From Guyanagaster necrorhizus (Eukaryota > Basidiomycota > Agaricomycetes > Agaricales > Physalacriaceae), in assembly GCF_019112545.1 (NCBI RefSeq), contig NW_025064930.1, positions 17,622 through 81,621 of the forward strand: a stretch of 64,000 nt of DNA. Direction: 5' to 3'. Below the pieces are notes generated by a model. The model was given only the letters and a program-made list of their open reading frames with translations. It did no database searches and was not told where the DNA came from. This document shows, one piece after another, positions 22,772 to 35,389 of the stretch. Each line of letters begins with the position of its first letter. Positions within the stretch are counted from its first letter, which is position 1. Both the position numbers and the translations under genes were made by a program.

Positions 22772-22890
22772 AGGAGGAGGAGGAGGAGGACGAGATGAGT
22801 GAGGACGAGCAGTGGGAGGATAAGGATAAGGATAATAAGGCGAAGAGGGAAGAGGAGGATTGGGATGGGTTTGATATGGATATGGATTAA

Positions 22891-25659
22891 TCGGTCGGTG
22901 CGTTTTTTTTTTTTAATGACCACGATACGACAACTCTTGCTCTCTTTCTCTTTCTCTGTGCATGGACATTACCAAGAATCAAGGCAATGTATCAGTATAT
23001 AAGTGTTGTTTGTTATGTATGTACTTTGGAATTTGAATCAGTGGGGCTTTTGGTATTTTTGGCTTTTGACACGTAGATTTAGAGCGTCTATTTCGGAGGT
23101 TCGGGACGGCGCCGAGGAGATGCCGATTTACCGCTTTGTGGGTTTTGGTTCCGGCTTTTCCTTCTCTCTTCCTCTCTCTCTCCTTGTGTGCTGGGCGCTC
23201 CTGAAATTTCCGGATGGGTGTTCTTTTCTTGCCCCCGCAAATACGTTTTCCATTTGGCCTTTTTCCTGTGTGGCTGTTTTTTTTTTTTTTGATTTGTGGA
23301 TATCCCCCACAGCCATTCTCTTGGTGGGGCTGATCGCTTCCCGAGGAGGAGGAGGAGGAGGAGCGCATACCTTTTTTTTTGGACCTTTGCGACTTGTTTG
23401 GTTCTGGCATTTATATCCGTGATACTGGAAGGAAGTCAGTTTGGGTGCTTACTACCGCCGGGCTTTGCTTTGGTTGTTTTCCGTTCCCGTTCCCGTTTCT
23501 TGACTTGGTGGGGTTTCACTCATCTTTGGGTTTTTTTTTCTCCGGTGTTTCATTCGTTTCTTCGTCTTGGATTTTGTTTTTTTTTGCATTTCTTAATTCC
23601 CCGGTGGGAGGGTAGAGCTTGGAGGGGGACGAGTCCGTCGCTTATTTCCGAGGTCTAGGTCTAGACTTGCTCCTCCTCCTCCGGCAACCTCGTGTTTTTC
23701 TCTCTTCTCTTTCTGTCGAACCATTGGAATTATGGCTAAGTCTCGATGCTCCCGTTCCTTTGTGTTTTCTCCGTCTCCGTCGAGGTTCGCATTCTCACAG
23801 ACTGTGTGTATGTGGGGGGGTGTTCCCCTCGTGTTGTTCACAGGTGACTCGTCGGATATGATATGCGTGTTGTTGGCGTTCCTGTGGCGTGTTTTTTTTT
23901 TTTTTCTTTTTTCATATTCCGAGGGCGTCGCTCTTTTATTACCTGGTGGGGCGAAGGGAGCAATGTTATCTTTGTGTGTTCCTATCCTATGTGGCGTTTC
24001 GCTTATCTTGCTAGCATGTGTTCGTCCACTCCACCCACCCGTCCACTTTTTTCGGCGTTTAATTATGGAGTTTGGGTGTGAATTGGAGTTTTTGGGAAGG
24101 TGTGCTTAAAAGTCGGGGGGTGCTGAAGAGGATCTAGGCTATTATGCTGGGAGGTTAGGAACTTGGCTTGAAAGATAATCTCTCTCTCTCTCGCCCATTG
24201 GGAATTGGTCTGCTGGTGGTATTTATGGTTCATGGCGTTGTAGATTAGCGGGTCCAGGCTCTTCGCTTTTTTAATTAACGCGAATTACAGTTTCCCTCGG
24301 GGCTTGCCTGTACTTGAGGACTCGTATTTATGTGTTAGGCCCGATTTTTTTTTTTTTTTTTTGGTGGTGCTTGGGAATGGGGATTACGCCCAAGGCCCGA
24401 AGGCCTGTTTGTTTTCTTTCGGGGATTTCCTTCTGATTAGTTTAGTGGTGGATGAATTGGAATTGGATCGAGCTCCTGCTGCGAGGAATTGGATTTTGGG
24501 ATATATGGATGGATGTCGATGGGGGAAGTTACTACTAGTAAACGAAACGTGTTTTTTCAGGTCAGGCGTGTTTGCATGAGATGAGGGGGTACCCGGGAGA
24601 TTGGTGGTGGGAGGATTGGGAGGAGTGGAAGAAGAGAACCGGTACGAGGATCCGGATGGTGGGACCTGACCTCGGCGTCTTTCCTGGCGTTCTGATACGA
24701 TGCGGTGACATGATTGGGGACGCCCTGCTTCCTGCTTACTGTTCACGGAGAGAAGTGCCATTGATACCCGATGTTAGAGGTTAATGAACCCAGGAACGGG
24801 TCCGTGTGTGTGTATGAGTGGGAGAAAAAAGAAGATTTAAATTACTACTACTATCGGCGCGTAGGTGGGTGGAGTCGGCATTTAAAGCCCCAGGAACATT
24901 CAAGGCGCGATGGATTATGAATTATGGCTGACACTGGCGGTCCGGAAGAGAAGGGCGTTGTCATATGTTTTCATTGAGATTGTTATGTTATGACAACGTG
25001 AGATCCAGCAGGAGGAGTTTTGGCGCCCCGAGGAGATGAGATGATGGTGCTGTTGCTATGGTGGGCTTTGTGTCGAGGGCCAGCTATAACTCACGGCACC
25101 GGTGGAAAATCAATAGAGGTCCATAATGAGTGCCCCTCCAACGGAAGAGAGAAGCCCAACAACGGTCCGTCACCGCCCCGGAGAAAAAAAAAATACAACC
25201 ACCAAAAAGCCCCCACGGAGGCAATAAGATTTTTCAAAAAAAGAAAATGACGAAAGCGGAATGCACTCACGTAGCACGAGGTGATCGTAGGCCCACCCTG
25301 ACCGATGGACCCTCACTCTCCCACTTCCTCGGTCACTTGTTTTTTTACTAGGCCGATCCCAGCGTTTTGAACGTGCACAACGGGGGATCTCGCCGAATTA
25401 TGTATGCAATCGTTTACATAAAGAAGAGATGGGAAAAAGGGGCCGGCGGCGGTTCTACGAGGTTTTCCTTCTCTCAAAAGGCGACAGAGATGGGGGGGGT
25501 GGTGACGCTTATTTTAGTTTGAACCCTACCTCCCCTCCTCAGCCACCCACTTGCTTCTCCCCCTTACCTTTTCTTCCATCCATCCATCCATCACCACCGT
25601 TATTCACGACTACGACTACTACTACTACTACGACGACGACAACGAACGAACGAACCGCG
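22891..25659. other. Long T-rich intergenic region
   Basis: No gene is supported. The forward strand is rich in T runs (for example 23278-23291, 23891-23905, 24345-24361), with a CT microsatellite near 24180 and a TAC/GAC trinucleotide run at about 25604-25640 just before the P450 start. Open frames here are composition artefacts. The right end must contain the P450 promoter. Confidence 0.4.
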
Positions 25660-27911
25660 ATGCTCTTTATCACACTCACGACGATAGCACTATTCGTGTT
25701 CGCCTGGCAGCGCACGCTACGACGACAACAACGACCACGCTCCTCGGTGCCGTTCCCGCCAGGTCCCAAGCCGCTTTGGTTGCTCGGCAATATCTTCGAT
25801 CTGACCGCGAAGGAACTGTGGCTCGTCGTCACGAAATGGGGGAAGAAATACGGTGTGTGTTCCGGGTTCCCTCCCTCCCCCACTCTCTCTCTCTCTTCTT
25901 TCTTTCCTTCCTTGACTGACCTGCCCCACCTCACCCCACCCCAGGCGACGTCGTCTACGTCCACGTCTTCGGACAGGGACTGGTGTTCTTGAACAGCCCA
26001 GAAGCGGTCTGCGATCTGCTGGATAAGCGAGGGTCGGTGTACTCTGATAAGCCACAACTGGTTATGGCGGGAGAGCTGTGCGTGGTTTCTTTCTTTTCCG
26101 CGGGTTGGGGGGACGCGTTTTATTGATTCGCTTTCACGTTTAGATGTGGATGCGAGAACATGGTACGCCGCTCCCTTCATGTGTTTTCTTTGCGAGACCC
26201 AGCATGGGGGTTGCTTATCCAAACAGGTCGCATTTACGGGCTACGGCGAGCAGATGAGGAGGCAGCGCAAGCTGCTGACGAGCGCGCTGGGCATCAAGGC
26301 CGTGCCGGCGTATCATCCGCTCATGGAGGAGGAGACGCAGGTGTTCCTGAGGAGGCTGCTGGCGACGCCCGATGAGCATTTGCTCCACACACGCAGGTAC
26401 GCGGGCGGGCTGACGCTCTCCGTGTTGTACGGCTACACGGTCTCGTCCAACGATGACCAGTTCCTCCGCATGGCCGAAGAGTGTGTGGATATCCTCTCGA
26501 ACAGAGTCGCGTCTGGTGGGGGGATCTGGCCCGTGGATATCTTCCCGGCGTTGAAGAACTGGCCTCTGTGGGCTCCGGGCTCTGCGTTCAGGAGGAACGC
26601 GATGGTGTGGAAGGCCAAGATGGAGGAGTTTGTCGAGAAGCCGTTCGAGTATACGCTTAGGTCGCTGGTATGTCTTTTTTTTTCTTTTCTTTCTTTCCTC
26701 ACTTTCAACAGAAATACGGTACCTACGCACCGTCATTCTGCTCAAGGCTGCTCGAGGAGATGGATAATCGCTCAGACCAGTTTATGTTTGATCTCAAATG
26801 GACGGCGAATTCGATGTATTCTGCCAGTGGAGATACGGTGGGGCCTTCTTCTCCTTCTCTTTCCCGGCGCTTATCGCTAATGGGTTTTTCCAGACTATCA
26901 CGACCGTCATGCATTTCATCTTGGCGATGATACTCTACCCCGAGGTGATGGAGAAAGCACGCAAGGAGATCGACAGTGTCATTGGAACCGAACGTCTTCC
27001 TACTTTTGCGGACCGCGCTTCCTTGCCTTATGGTACGTGCATTGCGTTCGGTTCCAAACTGATTGACGCATTGGTTATATAATCTGCAGTCGATGCTATT
27101 TTGAAAGAGACCTGGAGATGGGGCGTTCCAGTCCCGTTATGTGCGTGTGGTGTATGACCCATCTCGAGCAAAGGACAGGGATGATTGATTATGCGCACCC
27201 TCTAGGCCTGCCGCATCGACTTATGGAAGACGATGTCTATCGGGATATGTATATTCCCAAGGGATCTTTGGTAAGCGCCGAGCAAAGCGTGAAAAAATAT
27301 CTTCCGGAGTTTCTTATATGCGATTTTCGTTTAGGTCTTTGGCAACATCTGGTGCGGAAACGCTTCCCGTTCTTCTCTTTTTCATTAAACAACTCTGACC
27401 CGAAAGACACGCCCATATTTTTAGGTCCATCCTCCGAGACGACTCGATATATCCGAATCCTCATGCATTTGAGCCAGAGAGGTTTTTGAACCCTGTGGAT
27501 CCTGTGACCGAAAAGCGGAGAGATGTGCGGAATTACGTGTTTGGATTTGGGAGACGGTGTGTTTTTTCTTATGGGGTTTTGTTGTCTGATGCCGGGGGAG
27601 GTGGGAACTCATATGCGAGATATTGTAGGACGTGTCCTGGTGCGCACCTCGTCGAGTCGTCGGCATGGCTTTTGATAGCGGGTATGCTGGCCACGCTTGA
27701 CATACGGAAATCGGTAGACGATGCGGGTAACGTCATCGAACCTATAGTGGAGTTTGATAATTCGGTGTTTAGGTATGTCTTCCTTTTTTTCTGTTTTTAA
27801 CCCTCCTTCTCATGGGATGGGAACAGAACACCGAACCCATACAAGTGTACGATTAAGCCTCGATCTGAACAAGCGGTAAGACTCATCAGTCAGGCGGGTC
27901 TACAGGTTTAG
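25660..27911 (+). CDS. Cytochrome P450 monooxygenase
   Basis: The gene runs from ATG 25660 to TAG 27909-27911 in about a dozen exons with GT-AG introns, for example 25853-25944. The N-terminus is a membrane anchor (LFITLTTIALFVFAW) followed by the proline hinge PFPPGPKPLWLLGN. The C-helix region has GEQMRRQRKLL. The I-helix reads SASGDT then TITTVMHFIL, the oxygen-binding Gly-Asp-Thr. The K-helix is KETWRW (ExxR). The PERF motif is PERFLNP. The haem loop is assembled across an intron as FGFGRR + TCPGAHL, with the axial Cys. All hallmark residues are present and the joins keep frame, so it looks functional. It resembles the fungal O-methylsterigmatocystin-oxidoreductase-like (CYP64-type) group widespread in Agaricomycetes, inferred from the hinge and I-helix style. 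Expected role: haem-dependent hydroxylation at the ER with a P450 reductase. The substrate is unknown. Confidence 0.85.
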
Positions 27912-28480
27912 TTTTTTTGCTATAAATATTGTTTTGGTTGTCTTCGGTTTGAGTTTTTGTTTGTGTTATTCTTAGTTTTGTAACTTATCATGGGATGTGT
28001 TTTATTGCATCAATGTTAATAATTATCATGCGTGCACGCACTCATTTCGGGGAAGGGTCGAGGGGGCGGTGGGGGACCGGTTCCTGGGGGAAGATGGTTT
28101 CCGTGAGATACACCGAGACAGGCGGGGGTTTTATGTTTTATGTGTGGTAGGCGGAACCCTAACCTTTCGTCGAGCGGATTGACTTGATGGACTTTTCTTC
28201 TACTTCGGGTCCAGCCTAACCAACGTTTTGTTGGCTTCCTTCCCTACACCCCCCCACCCCCACCCCTCAAATTTAAGCATACACCCAATTTCGCGTACCT
28301 ATTATTATGATCACGCGTGCGGACCCAATATGGTTCGGCTAAAAAAGGTCTTGCTTCCTTCTCTCCGCGTGTGTGCGTTATCAATATCCATTTATGTTGG
28401 AATGTGGGGGCTTTGTGTCTCTTCGCCCCACCCCTCACCCCCCCGCACCGCACCCCCCCCTCTTCTGCTCTCCTCTTCCT
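27912..28480. other. Intergenic region between P450 and membrane-protein genes
   Basis: This holds the P450 3' UTR and the promoter of the next gene. It has C-rich runs at about 28247-28268 and 28430-28460, immediately upstream of the next ATG. No gene is seen. Confidence 0.35.
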
Positions 28481-30659
28481 ATGGCTGGCTTTGATAATAC
28501 CTTGGGTGCGCTATTGGTCGGTGGGCTCGTGGCCATGGCGTATGTCTCTCTCTCGGGCTTCTTGAGCAAAAAAGCTGACTTGATTTTATTTTTTAGGTTG
28601 TGGGGCATAACGTGTGTGCAGACGTATACGTTCTTCACGACGAATCAGAGAGATCAGGCGGCCTTCAAGTTGCTTGTGAGTCGTGTTTTGCGTTTTTGTG
28701 TATGTGGATGGAATTCCGATGGATGGTGCTTAGATCGCGTTCCTTCTGTGAGTTAAACCCCCCTCGTGGTAATCGAAAAAAAAAAAACTTTTGAAAAGCG
28801 TCTTGGATACGTTCGACTCGGTGTTGAACGGGCACATTCTCTATTTCTATCTCGTCAAGAACTATTTGAACCCTTTGGCTATATACGCGCCGACTTGGTG
28901 CGTCGCGTCGTCCTTCGTGGTTTGATTTTTTTTTTTCATTTTTTTTCATCGCGTCGTAGGAGTGTGATCGTGAGTAGTTATCCTGCTGTGTTTTTTTTTT
29001 GTTTTGTTTTTCTATGGGCGAAGTGTGGCTGAGATGGGTTTAGCTCCATGTAGCGATCACGGTGGGTTGGGTTTTTATCTCCATCGTGTCCACAGAGTCC
29101 CTTATTATGCCCCCCTCCCCTCTCTTTCACCCACCCACGCATACAGTCGATCTCCGATTTTATAATCCGGAGGTGAGTTTCGGAGCACCCCACCTCCCCC
29201 CTCGTATTGGGTTGGTTTCGGCTCATGCACTCACACCACACTAGTATGTTCGCTCGCCGGGTGTACCGATGTAGGAGAAACGAACGACTCTTGCTGCGTG
29301 CGTTGATTGGGGTTTTTTTTTAGTGAGTAATGGGAATAAAGTGATAACGCTGTGGATTGTGAGGGGGCGTTCCGTTCCCTCTCCTAGACCGATGATTCAC
29401 TGATCTTTCAGGCGGCGGTATCGGCTACGGACTTAGGTATGGCATCGATTCATGAATATGGATACAGCACGAGGGCGTAATCAATCAATCAATCATAGTC
29501 TGTGGGATCGGTGAGTTTGTCGATCCGTACTTCCTTCTATCAGGCTGGAGAGGTTTTTTCTGATTGAAAACAAAAAAAAAACTCAAATTTTCCCGCATGT
29601 TAGTGATCACCGCTAAAGCGTCCGTTGGGCTTGTCTTTTTTTTTTTCTCTTCGAAAGAATAACTAAAAGCTTTCTGAATCGTATAGGTTTGGGATCTCGA
29701 GCTATCTCGAGCTGGATACACTCTCGGTGCGTGTTGTTTTTTGCGCGCGTGGTGGTTCGGGGCGTTTACTTGTGCCAGTCGCTGTTGTACTTGAACTTTG
29801 CAGCTGGTACCACGAGCGATGTGAGCGTTGCGCTCGCATTGTGTTATTATCTCTACATCTCACGTACGGGGTTCCCGAGGTAATAAAATAAAATAAAACA
29901 AAGCTCCGAGTCGAGGCTGATCAGTATTGCCCTAGGACCGACTCACTGATAACTATTCTCATGGCGTACACGGTGAACACCGGATTGGTCGTCGCGTGCG
30001 TGTGGTTTTTCATATCGCCCGTTTTTTCCTCTCACACCAACTGGACCGTTCGGGCAGCGTCGACGCCGCATTAGGCATCCTTACGTATGCTGCGATGCCG
30101 CACAACCTCATATTCCTCGGTAGGTTTTGGCTTCAAGGCTCTGGGACTTCATCTCCTTACACATTAATATTAGGCTTTTACTTGCTCCTAAGCAAACGTG
30201 AGTGCCACACACATATGCGGGCCTAATCATCCACGGACTGATGGGGGTTTCCATCCACCTAACCCAAGTCTACCTAAACTCGTACCTTGCCAGCCTCAAC
30301 GCCCGACAAGGGCTGCGCGAAATGAGCAACCAGCCAGTGTCTATCCAGTTCACAAACTTTGCCCAATCTTCCGGCCGGTTCACGAATGCGAGTGAAGGTG
30401 AGGAAATACAGTCGTCACGGCCTGTGTTGGGCGAGAAGGTGGGTGGGACTCACTGAAGGGCCTCCTGGTAATTGCACCCGAGCTCAACTCGCTTTTTGTT
30501 TTTGTTTGTTTTTTTTTCCAGCGATCACATCCGACGGCACTGTCACTCGAAACGGGTAATTTGCAGAAGAGATCCCTGCCAGATAGTAGCGCCAGTTCGA
30601 ACCCTTCTACGCCCATCACTGCAACGACGGCGACGTTGACTCCGGTTCTGGCAGTGTGA
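28481..30659 (+). CDS. DUF6534-type seven-helix membrane protein
   Basis: The gene runs from ATG 28481 (MAGFDNTLGALLVGGLVAMA) to TGA 30657-30659 in about 14 short exons. Recognisable family blocks in order are: LWGITCVQTYTFFTTNQRD, then LDTFDSVLNGHILYFYLVK, NYLNPLAIYAPTWSVI, SDFIIR and MFARRVYRLSNGNK. They continue with AAVSATDL, SLLYLNFAAGTTSDVSVALA (conserved helix), DSLITILMAYTVNTGLVV, then VDAALGILTYAAMPHN, GFYLLLSK and VYLNSYLASLNARQGLREM. The C-terminal tail after the last helix is Ser/Thr-rich and ends TPVLAV. One splice, after TACCGAT near 29270, uses donor GTAGGA and restores Leu-Ser-Asn in frame. DUF6534 proteins are abundant in Agaricomycetes and have seven predicted helices. Their function is unknown, and receptor-like roles are speculative. 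The region between about 29440 and 29760 is the least certain part of the model. Confidence 0.75.
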
Positions 30660-30890
30660 AATCCAGCCGCCGGCCGGGGGGTGTCGAGTGGATCTGCTAC
30701 TTCTATACATATTTATTATTCATACCTCTGCTTGTTCATACCTCTGCTTGTACAAAACGCCGAGATAGCGTACTAAATGAATACCACCACCGCTGCGTGT
30801 ACATTAGTTCATAATGGACGCGGGATTCGATCTGCATTCAAGCGGATTGTATGTACATGCATTCAGTTGTGAGGTAACTAGTGCCCTCAA

Positions 30891-33800
30891 TTATACACGA
30901 CCTGCGGGAGACCAGCGAGGATTGTTGGTAACTATGCCACCCGGCCCACCTTTATACACGGCGTCCACACTGAGCTGCAGGTCGGGGGCAATAGTCGTAT
31001 TAGCCTCCATCGCCCAGAGAGCAACAGCGACAGTGCTACGGATGCGATTGTCAGAATGTAATTCTTTCTACCTTCCGTTTTGAGAAATTAGGTAGGGCTC
31101 ACTTGGTTCCACTGTAATCCAGAATGCCTTGATGAACCGGGAACTTAGCTTGCGGCCTGGACTTGGTTTGTCAGTTATTCTGCCAGCGAATGACATGATG
31201 TCCAACTTGCCCTAGATTTCCGACTCGCTTTCCCATCATCCAGCCATTAACAAACAGGTACACCCGGTAGGGCTGACCGAGCGGTTCATTGAAGTTGAAC
31301 GACATAGGCACGTCAAAACCTTCTGGAATGTCCAGATCAAATGTCGTCACGAAGAAGCCAACACCTGCTGCAGACTCTGGTAAACCATCATTTAGATCCC
31401 TCGACTTCCATGACGACGTATCGAATCCAGGCAAGTGCCAGCCTTTACGCTCGCCGTAAAGACCCCCCTCGTTGAACACGCCACGGGTCTTGTCAGGAAA
31501 GCTAAACAATCATGAGCGATGTGCGATATATGTATTTCACATTGGCGGTGGCACCCACTCCGTGTATCCCCCGATTTTCCCCTGAACCCGCCACTGTGTG
31601 AACTTGCCGGTGTTCAGCTGAAATCCACGAATGCCACGAGGACTTTTAGAAGCATTGGTATTTGCTATGCATCACGACAAATGTTAGACGGTTGACAGCA
31701 ACTGAGAACATAGGCACGCACTTCCAGAAGTCTCATTCAGGCCCATGTTGTCCTGCCAAGGAATGAGTAAATTCTGCCTCAGAAGTGTATTGTGCATACC
31801 TGGACTACTGTGATGATATTGTCCCCCGGTAAAACTGCGCCTTCGGGGAAAATGAATACGTCATCTGTCTCCTCGAGGATATTTTTATTGTTGGTTGAAC
31901 TGCGAATTGAATACACGACATCAGTACCGCAGCGTATAGATTTATTGAATATCTCACTTTCCGTAAGACGTATTCAAGAAGATATTATTGAGCCAAACGC
32001 TTGCGGCAAATGCTAGGGCCGGGCCGATATCAGTCCGCGCATCGGAGAAACAGGCAACATCGTGCTTTCACCTTCGCCACCGTTTATGGAGAGATTGACA
32101 CTCTTCTCGGCTCCCGTGCCGTTGAAATGTCCTCTCCAAAGTACAATATTTTCGCAGCTGCAAGCTCAAGGTATTTCATTCAATAATTCGATATGACAAG
32201 AAAATGACACATACAATCCGTAATCGCATCCGTACAAAATTGTCCCGTCGGAATAATACGGTTTGAGAGGGATATTGGTCGTGGTATGGTTCGCGACGAC
32301 AAATGAACCATCGTCGAACGTTGGTTGAATCTCCGGCAAGCTGTCTCGGAACTTCCATCCCTCCAACGTCGGAGCCACTGCGAAGTCCACGGATGCCGAC
32401 GACATGGAGAGATCTCCTATTAGACCTCCGATTTCCGTCAAGGATGAGGATGCATGGACTGATAACGCAACGCCGTTCCATGTTACAGAACTAATCACAG
32501 CAGGAGCTATGATTGTCAACGGTGTACTGGCGTTGAGGTCGCCTTTCAACGCAAGCACCGTTCCTGATATGCTAGCCGAGCGCACGAGATACGGTCCACC
32601 CACGAGGACGGACTCATTAGTCCCCAGACCCCAATAATTGCGCAGTGAACTATTGGCGTCTCCAGGAATGACAGGTGCCCAGAAGGTGGCGACGGTGTCA
32701 GAGTCGGCAAACAGCACCAATTGCGAGTCGGAATCGTAGACCGTCACTAGGCCTTGAGTCCCAGTAGGGAAGGAGAAGATTGTAATAACGGAGCTCGGCG
32801 TGAGCGTGGCTCGGAATGATGAAGTATCATATTGCTTTCGGAAGGAGCGGCCTGTGAGCGATAAAGCGATTTCATGCTCTTGGGAAGCATCTCCATAGAT
32901 GAAGAGGACATCTCTACCGTCAATGACGCCGGCGAAATATATTGGTGCCGTGGAATACAACAGACGTGAAGAGCCGAAGGCGTAATTAGACACGATGACT
33001 TTAGACTGTCGTCCACCTAGTGTAACTGCTGAGGCGATAATCGGAATCTGAAGGTCACCCTCTACTGTAGCAACGTTAATCTTGAAGTCGGTGATATCAC
33101 TAGCCACAAGTGGTAAGCGTCACGAACAAACTTCCAATTCGAATGAACCCTTACGTGGAGGTGGAATTGGTATGTCTTACGATGTAAAATCCAGCTTGTG
33201 TATCAGGGTTGAGGAGGTAAGTCGCAAAGACCGCTTCGGACGACAAGATTGAAAGACCCGTGGAACTGTCAGCAATCCAATCTGTCTTGTGGAATTCCGG
33301 TGAGCTTCGGATGAACAGGCACTGCCTTTTCAGTTCGTCGTATTTTGTCGTCAATTGCCGAGCTTCATCAATCTGAACCAGTCTGAACTCTAGCGCGCCG
33401 AGTTGAATTAAGCTGACTTACGGAAGCTCCGTAGTCGTATGAGGTGTAAACCTTCCCAAAGTTAGCACTAGTTTGATCTAAAAAGTACATCAAGGATTAC
33501 CCCACTGGTTTAGGAAGTCAGCCAGGTATGGTAGAAGCAGCATAGCATAGTCAGCTTACTGGAATGGTATTGCCCCCCACGATGTACCACTACGGAATGA
33601 CATAAGAAACGGCACAGAGAGACAATTATTTCATCGACAAACCCATAAAGCATGTAGTAACTTGTCAGCTTCGCGTTGCTGGCCCATAACTGGAGATAAA
33701 AAACAGACATGAAATCTGGACCAGTTAGTGCGGCGCAAAGAGCATAGCCTAAGATAGTTAAGTAAGAAGCCGATATGAAAACACTTTAGTACATTACCCG

Positions 33801-35168
33801 GTGCAGTTGGTCCCCAAGCATCAAATGAACCTCCCTGGAACTCTGCCCAGGTTAGATCAGCTTAGCATATAGAAGACAAAGAAGCCGGGCGCACCGGGGA
33901 AATACCAAGGCTGAGATGGATTGGCTGCTTCGTGATATTGATGGTAATTCAAGGTAACCCCATTCCAGTCCAAGGGATGAGAGCAGTCGAAACCTTGAGG
34001 ATAAGAATCCAATCTGATGAGGCAACAATAAGAAGAGTAAGAGAGAACTGAAGAAGAAGACTGACCCATAAAGATCGACAGCGCCCTGAGTAGAAGCAAT
34101 TTCGTCAGCATGACATGTTTCGAAGCGACTAAAACGAACCCACAGTCCCATTGATGAAGTTACGACCCTCTCCTGGGTCATTGTAGGTAAGGGGCAATGC
34201 AATGCTTGAATTGCGATAGACTTCTTCAAGCTCAGCAAAGTACTCTCCACCGATGCTCTGAGTGAATTCGTTATCTGAAATAGCGATTCAGTATCAGCAG
34301 TCTTCGCACTAGAAGAAGAAGCAAACCAATCTGTATAGCTGAAAAAGTGTGAGATCAGGACAAAACGCGTCAAAACAGCGACGCGCTCACCAATTACAGG
34401 CCCTCCTTCGGTGATTTGATACGGGGCTGTCTCTTCGATGATCCCGAGAATATAATCCATCCATGCTTCTTTCCAATCGGGCGCGCTTGTTCGCAGCGTT
34501 CCAGCAACTTCTGATGTAGCCCAATGGGCTATGCCACCTGCAGAAGTCTCTGCATTGATATACTAGAAAGGGTGAGCACATATCGACAAATGAAATCAGC
34601 GCAACTGACTGGACCTAGTGATATCTAAGTTGAGCGCCCTAGAACGGCGAAGGAGCACTAATACACACCAGGACGTAGAACGATCCAAATACCCGCATCC
34701 AAAGCTGCCTCGTACAGCGGCTTCAGGGCACGAAAGCCGTCAAAGTCCACGACACCACGCGACGGGTTGAGGAGACCCATGTGAACATAGACACTGACAG
34801 CATTCAGGCCTGATGCCTTGACTTTTTGCAGGATGTCGGGCCATAAGGATGGAACAGGTAGCCGAAATGTATGGAATTCCCCCGAGCTAAATAATCATCT
34901 GTATCAGACGTTTTAACCGAATAGAGAATACTGACTGTAAGAAGATCCTTTGACCGCGTAGCGACAAACTGTAGTTGTCAAAGGAGACTTGGTCGGTGAA
35001 TGAAGCCACGCGACGATGCAAAGTGTCATCATGGACGATAGACCTGGCAAGCGCCCCAACACTGTTCCCGTAAAGTAGAACGGAAAGCCACGACCAAAAG
35101 AGTAGGGCAGCCGTCCATCGTCGAAAGAGATCAGTCGGTGTACTGCGGAAGTCGGAAGAGATGTTCAT
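30891..35168 (-). CDS. GH35 beta-galactosidase
   Basis: The gene reads leftward from ATG 35168 to TAA 30891-30893, with roughly 18 introns. Residues about 17-40 are hydrophobic (ALLFWSWLSVLLYG), a signal peptide or anchor. The TIM-barrel domain has FDNYSLSLRGQRIFL and SGEFHTFRLPVP, GLNAVSVYVHMGLLNPSRG and GIWIVLRPG. The acid/base Glu is in AIQIDNEF, split by a 12 nt micro-exon at 34327-34338. The nucleophile Glu is in WYFPEFQGGSFDAWG, its codon split by an intron near 33853-33890. The long exon 33107-32166 holds beta-galactosidase domains 2-3, and the final exons carry jelly-roll blocks (YRVYLFVNGWMMGKRVGN, QAKFPVHQGILDYSG, NTVAVALWAM). It looks complete and catalytically competent. The family removes terminal beta-galactose from plant-wall polysaccharides, usually outside the cell. 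Confidence 0.85.
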
Positions 35169-35389
35169 TTCAAGGATCGCCCGGTATTATTTTCAACAGC
35201 GACACTTTTTAAGGCGAGCCGTGTGCGAACATAGGACGTTGGTATGCGTTGGACGGGATCCCATGACCCACACTGTATCACGGGAACGAGAGTCGAAGCA
35301 CCCAGAATTGTCCTCGGGCCGTTTATATCTGTTGGAAAGTTCAGAGACCATGGACACTGAGAGAGCTGGCTTCTATAGTTACCGAGGAT

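Noticed and set aside
22890..25600. Several forward and reverse frames of 80-140 codons as genes
   Set aside because: They are Phe/Leu/Ser- or Lys-rich because of T runs, and have no domains or splice support.
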